A stretch of 64,000 nt of DNA from an uncultured Clostridia bacterium. Its GTDB lineage: Bacteria > Bacillota > Clostridia > Peptostreptococcales > Anaerovoracaceae. The DNA is taken from NCBI GenBank assembly GCA_934281605.1, contig CAKQXD010000001.1, positions 380,629 through 444,628 on the forward strand, written 5' to 3'. Of this stretch, positions 50,803 to 58,850 are shown piece by piece; position 1 is the first letter of the stretch, and every line of letters begins with the position of its first letter. The notes beneath the pieces are model-generated. The model was not told where the DNA came from. It worked only from the letters and a program-made list of their open reading frames with translations, and made no database searches. The position numbers and the translations under genes are program-made.

Positions 50803-51441
50803 TTAAAAGATCTGCCCCGGCAGTCTCAACTTCTCTTTTGGCGGGAAAGTGGCTTCAAACCGTTCAAATTCTTCCGGCTCTTTCTCACAGACAAAGTACC
50901 CTTCCGGATCTTTATAGCTGCCTGAAATGCCGTCCAGAAATCCCGGAATCAGTTCCTTGATCAGAAAATAATCCGCATCGGGATCATCTTCGTAGCGAAT
51001 GCCTTTCGTCTTGGCCGGGACGAACCCGGATTTTCCATAAAAATCGATGTTTCCGGTGATGGCCAGTGCTCCCGCGCCTAACTTTCTCGCCTGCTCCATG
51101 GAATAGTCCAGCAGACGCTTTCCATAGCCCTGTCGCTTATATGCAGGCGCAATGCCGATGGGTCCAAACGTCATGATCGGTATGGCTCTCTGCCCCTCTT
51201 TTCCACCGTCGCACTGGATTTCCGAGCGAACATACATGACCTGGCCGATCATTTCACCGTCCAGTTCCATAACAAAGTCCAGCTCCGGCACAAACGCCGG
51301 ATCCTTTCGATAGCGATGAAGTACGAAGTGCTCTTTGCAGCCCGGACAGTATACGTTCCAAAACGCCTCACGCGTCAAATTTTCCGTTTCCCGGTAGTCC
51401 ACCTCCTGTTCGAGACGAATGATAATATTATGTTCTGACAT
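50803..51441 (-). CDS. GNAT-family N-acetyltransferase
   Basis: 212 residues from ATG 51441 (AAGGAGG eight bases upstream). The acetyl-CoA binding loop is IAPAYKRQGYGKRLLDYSME, with MIGQVMYV strand and a 'GNIDFYGKSGFVP' end. Similar to YhbS/YokL-type acetyltransferases. Substrate unknown. Its upstream neighbours are a small membrane protein and a TetR regulator. Confidence 0.87.
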   Translation of the reverse strand: MSEHNIIIRLEQEVDYRETENLTREAFWNVYCPGCKEHFVLHRYRKDPAFVPELDFVMELDGEMIGQVMYVRSEIQCDGGKEGQRAIPIMTFGPIGIAPAYKRQGYGKRLLDYSMEQARKLGAGALAITGNIDFYGKSGFVPAKTKGIRYEDDPDADYFLIKELIPGFLDGISGSYKDPEGYFVCEKEPEEFERFEATFPPKEKLRLPGQIF

Positions 51442-51508
51442 AGTATTTTCCTCCTTGCTTTTCATCAAAATTTTTACAGTTCCAGCGATTTCTTCTGGAG
51501 CTTGCCCT

Positions 51509-51922
51509 TCACCCCACAAAAACCCGCGCTACCTCCATCGTAACCACCTTCAGCACCACGCCGCCGGACATGATGTAAAACCAAAGCTCCCGTGCGGCCT
51601 GCGTCTTTGCAATAGGCGTAGCGACAGCCGCCACAATGATCAGCAGCGCACCGATGCAGCCTATGATAGTCGGAATGCTGACCAGCGGGAACAGTCCCGG
51701 CGCACAGCTGCCGTCGATGACATGCTGTACGGATTTATCCAGTCCGTCCCGCGTCGCCGCAAAACAGCAAACGATCAGACCGAAGACCAGCAGGATCATG
51801 CTCCTGCGACCCCAGCATGCGATCCCATCGTGATTGTAAACCGAATACCCGATAAACCCCAGCATTGCCAAAATCATCAGCGTTGTCACCGTCGTGACCG
51901 TGCTCCCAAAATATAGTTTCAT
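51509..51922 (-). CDS. Small membrane protein, four helices
   Basis: 137 residues, with membrane segments at about 10-28, 40-58, 82-100 and 112-132; loops contain Arg/Lys and two Cys. RBS AAAGGAGAG before ATG 51922. Unknown family; it follows the TetR regulator after 52 bases and is probably controlled by it. Confidence 0.7.
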   Translation of the reverse strand: MKLYFGSTVTTVTTLMILAMLGFIGYSVYNHDGIACWGRRSMILLVFGLIVCCFAATRDGLDKSVQHVIDGSCAPGLFPLVSIPTIIGCIGALLIIVAAVATPIAKTQAARELWFYIMSGGVVLKVVTMEVARVFVG

Positions 51923-51973
51923 GATTTCGCTCTCCTTTCAAAAAACAAAGCGCAGCGCATTACCGTTTATCGA

Positions 51974-52606
51974 TCAGCACTGCGGCTCTCCGTCCTTTCT
52001 GTAACCGGACTCCACCCGGTCGATAAACCGGTCGATATGTGCGGCCAGCAGCGGCGCAACCGGCTCCTTGTCCTCTGCACCATCATATATGCTGTAAAGC
52101 AGATACATCGGTCCGTAAAAGTCCAGTGCCAGCTGCATGGCATCCTCATCGCTGTTCGTCAGCTTGCGAAAAATCGCCGCCATATACTCCGCCGGTCCTG
52201 TAGCCAGATAGTCGTGATAAAGCTGTGCCAGCTTAGGATCCCGGTACTGCTCCAGCGTCAGCATCTTGCGAAAATCAGCTGAAAACTTTTCCTTCGTCCA
52301 ATGGTCAAACTGTGCGATGCTGTAAGCACGGATCTTTGCAAGAGGCGTATGCATGTACGCTTCTGCAAAGCCATCCGGCTCGGTCTCCGGCATGTCGTAC
52401 TCTTCGGCCCGCTCGTAGTCCATCTCTTCCATCCGTTCCACGATCCGGTCCAGGATCGCCTGCTTGCTGGCATAATGCTTATACAGTGCCGCCTTGGTGA
52501 TCCCCAGCTGCTTTGCGATGTCGCTCATGGATGTCCCCAAATACCCGCTCTGTGCGAACAGCTCCAGTGCCGTTTCTAAAATCTTCTCTTTTGTATCTGC
52601 CGCCAT
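51974..52606 (-). CDS. TetR/AcrR-family transcription repressor
   Basis: 210 residues. N-terminal helix-turn-helix EKILETALELFAQSGYLGTSMSDIAKQLGITKAALYKHYASKQA, then a variable helical ligand-binding domain. RBS AAAGGGAG. Its own promoter carries two copies of the operator AGTAACCGTTCGGT (52627-52670), so it should repress itself and the genes downstream. Confidence 0.88.
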   Translation of the reverse strand: MAADTKEKILETALELFAQSGYLGTSMSDIAKQLGITKAALYKHYASKQAILDRIVERMEEMDYERAEEYDMPETEPDGFAEAYMHTPLAKIRAYSIAQFDHWTKEKFSADFRKMLTLEQYRDPKLAQLYHDYLATGPAEYMAAIFRKLTNSDEDAMQLALDFYGPMYLLYSIYDGAEDKEPVAPLLAAHIDRFIDRVESGYRKDGEPQC

Positions 52607-52626
52607 AACGTCTCCCTTTCACCAAA

Positions 52627-52676
52627 AGTAACCGTTCGGTCACCATTATTATAGTTACCGAACGGTTACTCGTCAA
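52627..52676 (-). promoter_or_regulatory. Promoter with twin TetR operators
   Basis: -35 TTGACG (52676-52671), 17-base spacer, -10 TATAAT (52653-52648). The perfect inverted repeat AGTAACCGTTCGGT (52627-52640) / ACCGAACGGTTACT (52657-52670) covers the spacer and the start region. Each arm has the inner near-palindrome ACCG-NN-CGGT, so two repressor dimers 30 bases apart could bind. Confidence 0.85.
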
Positions 52677-52710
52677 GTCGTTTTTTATTTTTCCTGCAAA
52701 GGCTCTGCCC

Positions 52711-53124
52711 TCACTTCCTGAAAAAGTGAAAATCGCAGCAGTTTCCGCCGTATCCCAGCGTCTTGGTCCGCGTAAATCCTATCTTTTTCAGACCTCCATA
52801 AGTCACGTCATCCTCCATCCTCGCCGTAGATGCATGCTTCTTCGCCGCAACCATATCGATCATATACTTCCGCAGGTATTCATAAGTGTCCTCTTCCGAG
52901 AACCCGTCTTCCTGCAAAGTCCGATACAGGGCTATCCGCGGGAGCACCGTCTGTGCCAGAGTCTTCATCTGATTCTCCGACTTTCCCATCGTATTTTTGA
53001 TCAGTTCATTAAGTGCCTTGTCCTGCCGTGCAAACAACGCATCGCCTCGCTTCGCGCCCAGCTCTTTTTCTAAAAATGCTTTAATCTGCTTCTGTTGTTT
53101 TATCTTCATCTCGATCGTGCCCAT
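52711..53124 (-). CDS. Short L-2-amino-thiazoline-4-carboxylate hydrolase-like protein
   Basis: 137 residues. The first part (LALYRTL-like ARIALYRTLQEDGFSEEDTYEYL pattern) and the end (GFTRTKTLGYGGNCCDFHFFRK) resemble the ATC hydrolase-like family, but family members have about 200-240 residues, so the middle is shortened. It may be a decayed gene. Start ATG 53124 has a weak RBS. Confidence 0.45.
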   Translation of the reverse strand: MGTIEMKIKQQKQIKAFLEKELGAKRGDALFARQDKALNELIKNTMGKSENQMKTLAQTVLPRIALYRTLQEDGFSEEDTYEYLRKYMIDMVAAKKHASTARMEDDVTYGGLKKIGFTRTKTLGYGGNCCDFHFFRK

Positions 53125-53273
53125 CCTAACATTTACATTCCCTTATCCCATTTCATGATAACACATTATACCACAAAAAGCTGTTTTAGCCTGATCGAGT
53201 GCTACGAAACTATACTGACACGCAACCTGGACTCCGTAGATACAGAGCAGACACAGATATGTCCGAAGCGATC

Positions 53274-53487
53274 TTACCGAATACTCTCTAAGTACCATAC
53301 TAAAAGTAACAGGTAAGAAAACGTTTTTCTTACCCGCTCCATAAGTCCTGCTCCGAGATTATAGCTTAGGATCGGTTGTGCGCCCTGCACCAGTCCCGGC
53401 AGCAAAAGCTGATAAAAACAAAATGACAGGTGTTGTTACACCAAGTCCGGCAAGCGCCGCTTCCCCTTTGCCTAAAAATTCTTCCAT
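53274..53487 (-). pseudogene. Decayed MATE exporter remnant
   Basis: One frame from ATG 53487 gives MEEFLGKGEAALAGLGVTT then stops after about 40 codons; the next frame continues LVQGAQPILSYNLGAGLMERVRKTF, the middle motif of MATE transporters, up to a stop at 53274. The two pieces are joined by a frame change and lack most of the protein. It is a relic of a second MATE gene. The rest of the gap (53125-53547) shows no other gene. Confidence 0.7.
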
Positions 53488-53547
53488 TCCAAGATTTAGG
53501 TCGCAACAATCCAGCACCGCCTGAAATTCAGCCCTGAAACTCCTTCC

Positions 53548-54045
53548 CTAAAACCCCCACGGCACATACGCCGCCAGCACCACCGACGGAAGCATATTGG
53601 CAACATTCAGTTTCTTGCCCCACACCAGATTGATCCCGATGCAGAAGATCAGCACCGAACCGATGAAGGACAGATACGCGATGGCCGTCGGCGTCATCAC
53701 CGGCGACACCACCTTTGCAAGAAGAGTAACGCCCCCTTCTAAAATAAACACCGGGATGGCCGAAAACGCTGCGCCATTACCCAGCGACGAGATCATCACG
53801 GCGACGATGATAAAGTCCAGCACGGATTTCACCGCCAGGGTGGAATAATCCCCCAGCAGACCGTCCTGAAGCGCCCCAACGATGGTCATGGCCCCGATAG
53901 AAAGAGTCAGCGTGGCAGTCACAAAAGCATTGACAAAGCTGGCGTCGCCGCTGTTTCCTGTTTTTCGCTTGAGCCACTCCCCGAAGCGTTCAAACCCCTG
54001 CTCGATCCCGATCAGCTCCCCGATGATCGTTCCCGTTCCAATCAC
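53548..54045 (-). pseudogene. DUF554 membrane protein, N-terminally truncated
   Basis: 165 residues beginning with GTG 54045. It begins inside the family sequence (GTIIGELIGIEQGFERFGEWLKRK) and has the conserved middle and end (SFVNAFVTATLTLSIGAMTIVGALQDGL). Intact DUF554/YdfK members have about 230 residues with two more membrane helices at the N-terminus, here missing; an in-frame stop lies just upstream. A GAGAGG RBS makes translation possible. Confidence 0.6.
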
Positions 54046-54075
54046 TCTAGTATCCTCTCAAATTCCATATAAAGT

Positions 54076-54771
54076 CTATCTTTCCTGTTCTGTCTCTTCT
54101 AAAAACTCGTCTACCTCGTGGTTAAACTCCGCCGGGCACTTGTTGGCGATAAAATGATTTCCCTTTAAGATCACCAGCTTTGCGTCCGAAATATTAGCCG
54201 CGATCTCTCTCGTATGGGATTCCTTGATCATGTCCCGGCTTCCGCAGATCACCAGGGTCGGCGCCATGATCTTTGCCAGCTCTTCCGGCCTGATGTTGGG
54301 ATCGTTGACCATCAGCCCCAGTAGTTCGACGTTTTTCTTCGCGTCCGGCGATTTTTCTGCAAAGTGGGATGCGATACGATATCCGATCTCTATGGGCAGC
54401 TGGGTAGTCCGCTTCACGCCCTTGGCATCCAGATTTCCTCCGTTTAAAATCAGCGCCCGGACCATATCCGGGTGCTTCATGGCGAACTTCATCGCGATGT
54501 TAGCCCCGTCGGAAAATCCCAGGAGCACCGCCCGCGAAACCCCGTGCTCCCGCATAAACTCATACAGATCGCAGGCGAACTGCTCGATAGTAAACGGTGC
54601 TCCACCCCGTGGAGACTTGCCGTGTCCCCGCGTATCCAGTGCCATCACCCGATACCTGCCTTTAAAATATTCGATTTGATGCTGGAAATATGAACTGTCC
54701 TCCCCGTTTCCGTGGAGAAACAGAAACGGCTCGCCAGTACCTTTTTCCTGATAAAATAATGTGATATCCAT
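54076..54771 (-). CDS. Alpha/beta-hydrolase
   Basis: 231 residues. Alpha/beta-hydrolase fold with oxyanion HGNGEDSSY, nucleophile elbow GFSDGAN (Ser) and conserved D and H in CGSRDMIKES and KGNHFIA. Similar to 3-oxoadipate enol-lactonase-type esterases; substrate unknown. Upstream of the truncated DUF554 gene. Confidence 0.88.
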   Translation of the reverse strand: MDITLFYQEKGTGEPFLFLHGNGEDSSYFQHQIEYFKGRYRVMALDTRGHGKSPRGGAPFTIEQFACDLYEFMREHGVSRAVLLGFSDGANIAMKFAMKHPDMVRALILNGGNLDAKGVKRTTQLPIEIGYRIASHFAEKSPDAKKNVELLGLMVNDPNIRPEELAKIMAPTLVICGSRDMIKESHTREIAANISDAKLVILKGNHFIANKCPAEFNHEVDEFLEETEQER

Positions 54772-54855
54772 CGCGTATCCTCATGTCAATTTCATAATCC
54801 CAGAATACCACAGATCCAGCGCCATTGCCAGAGTCCAAAACTCAGCCTATAAAAA

Positions 54856-54894
54856 AGATGAAGAGCAGCATTTCAGTTATGCTGTCCTCCATCA
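54856..54894 (-). terminator. Hairpin terminator of the surface protein gene
   Basis: On the minus strand CAGCAT and ATGCTG form a stem around an AACTGAA loop, followed by TCATCTTTTTT. It lies downstream of the surface protein gene that ends at 54941. Confidence 0.6.
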
Positions 54895-54940
54895 TTTTTT
54901 GTTTTATATAGCTTTTGCCGTCGCTTCTGATTCTCTGATT

Positions 54941-57145
54941 TTATCTGACTTTACGCTGTCTGCAAAGCGCATAAACGCCGCCCAGTACAGCGACTGCCAT
55001 CAGCAGAGCCCATAAATCAACAAGGCTGTTATCCCCTGTTCCCGGAACACTTGATGCCGATTTTTCCCCTGCATTTTTATCTGCATCATTCTTGCCCGAT
55101 GGGTTTGTATTCGCCTTAGAATCCGATAATTTAGCGATCGTCTCTGTCTTCAGAATTGTGCCGCATTCAGTGCATTCCTTATGTCTGCTGCCTGCTTCCG
55201 CTGTCGTCGCTTCCTTGTCTACGATCCACTCCGATGGCATGTGAGCGTCAGCTTCCTTCGTCACGACTTCCTTTGTCTGCTCTCCAAATACACCGTTCTT
55301 AAAGGTCACGGTATACAAAGTAGTCTCCGGACTTTTGCAGCCATCCTTAGGGGTTACCTTTGTAACGGCTTTTCCTGTCTCCTTCTCCTGATCCTGGCAT
55401 TTCTCGCACGTTCTCACTGCAGTGCAGCTCATATTGTCCTCGCTCCAGGTGTATGCTGGAGTGCCGTAGGAATGACCCGTTGCCGGGATGGTGAAGTCTG
55501 ATTCAGACTTCTCATTCTGTGCACCCGTATCAGAGTATATTTTCCCGCATGTGCATTTATAATACTCGTTATTGCCATCCTGCGTACAAGTCGCTGCCGT
55601 CGCATTTACTTTCTGAAGATGGTTCTGGCACACATGACCTAACGGTGGATTGATCGTATAGCCACATACAGTGCAGGTCTGTGCTGTATCTTCCGTTGCA
55701 GCTGCACCAGGCACATGACTTTGCAATGTCGTTTTCGATGCACATCCCACATTCTTACATTCCATCCAGTGCCCTTCCGGACCTGATGCCCATGCATAGC
55801 GATGCGATTTCGCCTGGGTTAGCACATCTCCGCAAACCTTACATGTTACTGCTGTTGCACAGTTTCCATCATCTTCATACGGTGTATGGGATGCATTTAC
55901 CGTCACGGTTATGCTCGTACTGTTACCTGCCAGGTCTGTTGCTGTGATATTGTGTGTTCCAGCTGAGAGAGTATATGTTCCCTTTGATGTGCCAAGTACT
56001 GTATTTCCGTCTTTCACTTCTTTCAGATGGCTGTCATTTACTGTAATCGACTTTGATACGCAGTATATCCCGCCATCCGTTACCTTGCTAATTGTCGGTG
56101 CTGTCTTGTCCAGATTGTAGGATATAGTTCCTTTATAGATAGTGCCATCCGAAATTTTCTTAATATAGAACACTCCGCTGCCCGCTTCATCCGTAAAGGA
56201 AATGCTTTTGTCAAACTGCTTATCCGTTGTTCCGATCTTATATCCGGATTTCGCCGTGACTATGACATCTGAATTATACCAGCCATTTTTATTGGCTTCA
56301 GACACAGTGTACATCTCATCCGTGGCACTATCATATGTACGGAATGTCGTGTCTCCCGGAGTATATCCTGTCGGGTAAGTAGTGTGACTGCTATACATCG
56401 CCTTTGTCTGACCTTCTACTTCCAGCACTCCTCCCCGGCAGTAAATCGATTTGCCTGAGTTAATACCGCAACTATCACCGCGTTCATTAGTCACTCCTTC
56501 CGATACTGCTTTCACTTTGCCATTATTCATGGTAAAATTACCGGAGCATCGGATACCACAACTGGTGCCTGTGGCAATAGCTGCTCTTGCAGTGATCGTA
56601 CCATTATTCACAGTCATATCTTTCCGTTCATCATTGGTCACGATACCGCAGCTATCATTTGCGGTCTTTCCTATCGCAGTGATCGTGCCGCTATTTACAG
56701 TCAGACCACCCGCCATGATTCCATAGCTTCCTTTCTCTCCACCACCTTGAGTTGAGAGAGAGCCATTTCCCTTAATCGTAAGAGTACCTTTCACATAAAT
56801 CCCACAATTCCAACAATATGGATCTGAAAATGTATTGTTGATGGAATTGTTACCTTCAAGTTCAATCGTCAAGTCGGACGAAGAATAAATACCTCCGCTG
56901 AAACTGTAGTATTTCCAGCCCTCTCCGGAATAGCTATAACCATTCAACGTCAGCGTGTTCGTACTCAGATCGTAACTCCATCCTTTTCCTCTTGTGTTAT
57001 CACTAGTAACCGCTTTACCACCGACCGCCAGACCATAATCCGTCGCCGCATTGGCCGTGACCGACCAGCTCGGAATCATCGCTACGATCATCGCCAGCGC
57101 CATAAGGAATACTCCGATTTTCCTCTTTATCGTACTTTTCTCCAT
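54941..57145 (-). CDS. Cell-surface protein with sorting signal
   Basis: About 734 residues from ATG 57145. Signal peptide (cleavage near NANAAT), a beta-helical N-terminal half with repeated 'GxGSLSTQGG', 'MTVNNGTITARA' elements (carbohydrate-recognition-like polyalanine-free right-handed beta helix), an Ig-like domain (SKSITVNDSHLKEVKDGN), then four Cys-rich repeats (CKVCGDVL, CTVCGYTINPPLGHVC, CTCGKIYSDTG, CTECGTILKTE), and a sorting signal VPGTG followed by a hydrophobic helix and RQRKVR. It should be attached to the cell wall by sortase. Probably a host or mucin adhesin. Confidence 0.78.
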   Translation of the reverse strand: MEKSTIKRKIGVFLMALAMIVAMIPSWSVTANAATDYGLAVGGKAVTSDNTRGKGWSYDLSTNTLTLNGYSYSGEGWKYYSFSGGIYSSSDLTIELEGNNSINNTFSDPYCWNCGIYVKGTLTIKGNGSLSTQGGGEKGSYGIMAGGLTVNSGTITAIGKTANDSCGIVTNDERKDMTVNNGTITARAAIATGTSCGIRCSGNFTMNNGKVKAVSEGVTNERGDSCGINSGKSIYCRGGVLEVEGQTKAMYSSHTTYPTGYTPGDTTFRTYDSATDEMYTVSEANKNGWYNSDVIVTAKSGYKIGTTDKQFDKSISFTDEAGSGVFYIKKISDGTIYKGTISYNLDKTAPTISKVTDGGIYCVSKSITVNDSHLKEVKDGNTVLGTSKGTYTLSAGTHNITATDLAGNSTSITVTVNASHTPYEDDGNCATAVTCKVCGDVLTQAKSHRYAWASGPEGHWMECKNVGCASKTTLQSHVPGAAATEDTAQTCTVCGYTINPPLGHVCQNHLQKVNATAATCTQDGNNEYYKCTCGKIYSDTGAQNEKSESDFTIPATGHSYGTPAYTWSEDNMSCTAVRTCEKCQDQEKETGKAVTKVTPKDGCKSPETTLYTVTFKNGVFGEQTKEVVTKEADAHMPSEWIVDKEATTAEAGSRHKECTECGTILKTETIAKLSDSKANTNPSGKNDADKNAGEKSASSVPGTGDNSLVDLWALLMAVAVLGGVYALCRQRKVR

Positions 57146-57390
57146 TTCTCCTCCTTCCATATTTTATTTCTAATTTTAATCTCTTTCCGCATACCTTTCA
57201 CCATTGTATCACCATCACCCGCGACACCCCCCCCGAATAGTGCGAAATGCACTTTCCAGGGTGCGAATTGCATGACGATCGCCTAAAAAACAAAGAGCTT
57301 TTTATATAACCCATTCCTCACAAAAAGTGGTATCACAGAAACCAAACCACTCTACCTTTATTCTTTTCTTTGATAGACTTGATATTTAAA

Positions 57391-57634
57391 TTCCCAGTTT
57401 TTCAAAAGATAAGCCTCGATGGGAAGTAGATTCCCGCAATTCCATCAAAACTCCTCAAAACCGGAAATCCCACGGGAAATCTAAGCTGATTTCTGCTGTG
57501 ATACAAATCATTTCCTACAAATCCACTAAAAATCCCGCCATAAAATCCATATACAGGAAATCCAGCTTCCTTTTCTTCAAGATTTTTACAATTCACTTCC
57601 CATCCACCACTACTTTTTTAGCAATCTGGGAATT
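57391..57634. repeat. Second cluster of TTCCCA...GGGAA imperfect palindromes
   Basis: Units at 57391 (TTCCCAG ... GGGAAGT at 57421), 57431 (TTCCCG ... CGGAA at 57462) and 57597 (TTCCCAT ... GGGAATT at 57628). Distances between arms are 30-32 bases, as in the array at 46346-46686. The stretch 57146-57814 otherwise holds AT-rich, non-coding DNA and a terminator. Confidence 0.55.
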
Positions 57635-57726
57635 TAATACGAAACAATGTTGTATTTCTACCTGCTACATTTTTCTTCCTATCCATCCTGCAAAGTCCGC
57701 TCCCTGGATCTCGCTTCTCTACAAAC

Positions 57727-57765
57727 AAAAGAAACCTTCTGAGGATATGAGAAGGTTTCTTTTTT
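57727..57765 (-). terminator. Rho-independent terminator
   Basis: AAAAGAAACCTTCT (57727-57740) pairs with AGAAGGTTTCTTTTTT (57750-57765). T-runs occur on both sides, so it may work in both directions. It ends the SDR gene (minus strand) and faces the surface protein operon. Confidence 0.85.
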
Positions 57766-57814
57766 ATTTGAAACATAGTAAAAAGGGTTTTCTTTTTTAG
57801 GCTGCAAAGATTCC

Positions 57815-58615
57815 TTACGGGCGCAGTCCCATGCCGCCTTCCAGCGTGATGGTCTCGCCGCTCATGAACTTGAAATCCGGCGAGGATAACTGTACGCATG
57901 CGCGTCCGATTTCCGTTTCTACATTGCCGTAGTGTCCTGCCGGAGGCATCTTTACATTCGCCTTGAAAGCGTCCGGATACTGCTTTTCGAAGTTCTCCAG
58001 CTGCGCCGTCCATGCCAGCGGACATACAATGTTGACGTTGATGCCGTCAGGACCCCATTCTGTGGCTGCTACACGAGTCAACCCGCGGATGCCCTCCTTG
58101 GCAGCTGCATAAGCGCACTGTCCGAAGTTGCCGAACAGACCTGCACCTGATGCAAAGTTGATGACCGAGCCCTTGGTTTCCTTCAGGTACGGATAGCATG
58201 CTTTCATGTAATAGAAAGCTGCATAAAGTCCCGAGTAAATCGCCAGGTCAAACTGTTCCGTCGTGTGATCTTCCAGCGTCACGCCCGAAGCCGATGCCTG
58301 CGCATTGTTGATCAGCACGTCGATCCGGCCAAATGCATCCACAGCCTGTTTTACCACGTTCTGTACCGCTGCTTCATTGTCCGATCCAGCGCTGACGTCA
58401 GCAGCTACCGGCAGGACTTTTATTCCATACAGCCGTTCCAGTTCCTCTTTCGCATCTTCCAGTTTCTTGACATTACGTCCTGTAATGACCAGATTGGCGC
58501 CTTCTTTCGCGTATGCTGTCGCAATACCATATCCAATAGAGCCGCAGCTCCCGTCACTTAATACTGCTCTTCCACCGCCGGTAATGATCGCGGTTTTTCC
58601 TTGTAAATGTCCCAT
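57815..58615 (-). CDS. Short-chain dehydrogenase/reductase with a modified Gly-rich loop
   Basis: 266 residues. Rossmann fold SDR with INNAQAS, VINFASGAGLF (Ser), YAAAKEG (Tyr and Lys). The coenzyme loop TGGGRAVLSDGSCGSIGYG has about nine extra residues between the glycines, where classical enzymes have TGxxxGxG. Substrate unknown; oxidation of hydroxy groups with NAD(P). The start ATG 58615 has GGAG upstream. Confidence 0.85.
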   Translation of the reverse strand: MGHLQGKTAIITGGGRAVLSDGSCGSIGYGIATAYAKEGANLVITGRNVKKLEDAKEELERLYGIKVLPVAADVSAGSDNEAAVQNVVKQAVDAFGRIDVLINNAQASASGVTLEDHTTEQFDLAIYSGLYAAFYYMKACYPYLKETKGSVINFASGAGLFGNFGQCAYAAAKEGIRGLTRVAATEWGPDGINVNIVCPLAWTAQLENFEKQYPDAFKANVKMPPAGHYGNVETEIGRACVQLSSPDFKFMSGETITLEGGMGLRP

Positions 58616-58757
58616 AGCGGTTCTCCTTTGATTGCATTAAAGTGTCATTGAATTGTTTGACTTTTCTGCGATCATTATAGCATATTTATATTTTAGTTGC
58701 AAGCACAAAATGAAACCAGTTACAAATTGTTGTAGTAAACAAATTTTTAACAAATAA

Positions 58758-58796
58758 AAAAAGAGCCGTTTCCCTTATCTTGGGAATTCGCTCTTT
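58758..58796 (-). terminator. Rho-independent terminator
   Basis: On the minus strand AAAGAGC...TTCCC pairs with GGGAA...GCTCTTT and is followed by TTTTTTATTTG. It lies 55 bases after the chimeric ATPase gene. Confidence 0.85.
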
Positions 58797-58850
58797 CCCG
58801 CCTCCAGCAATACAATTTCCATATATGATCCAAGCCTGTAAATACTATGC

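Noticed and set aside
53300..53345. Terminator formed by GGTAAGAAAACG/TTTTTCTTACC
   Set aside because: The stem lies within the MATE remnant and has no T-run; likely a coincidence.
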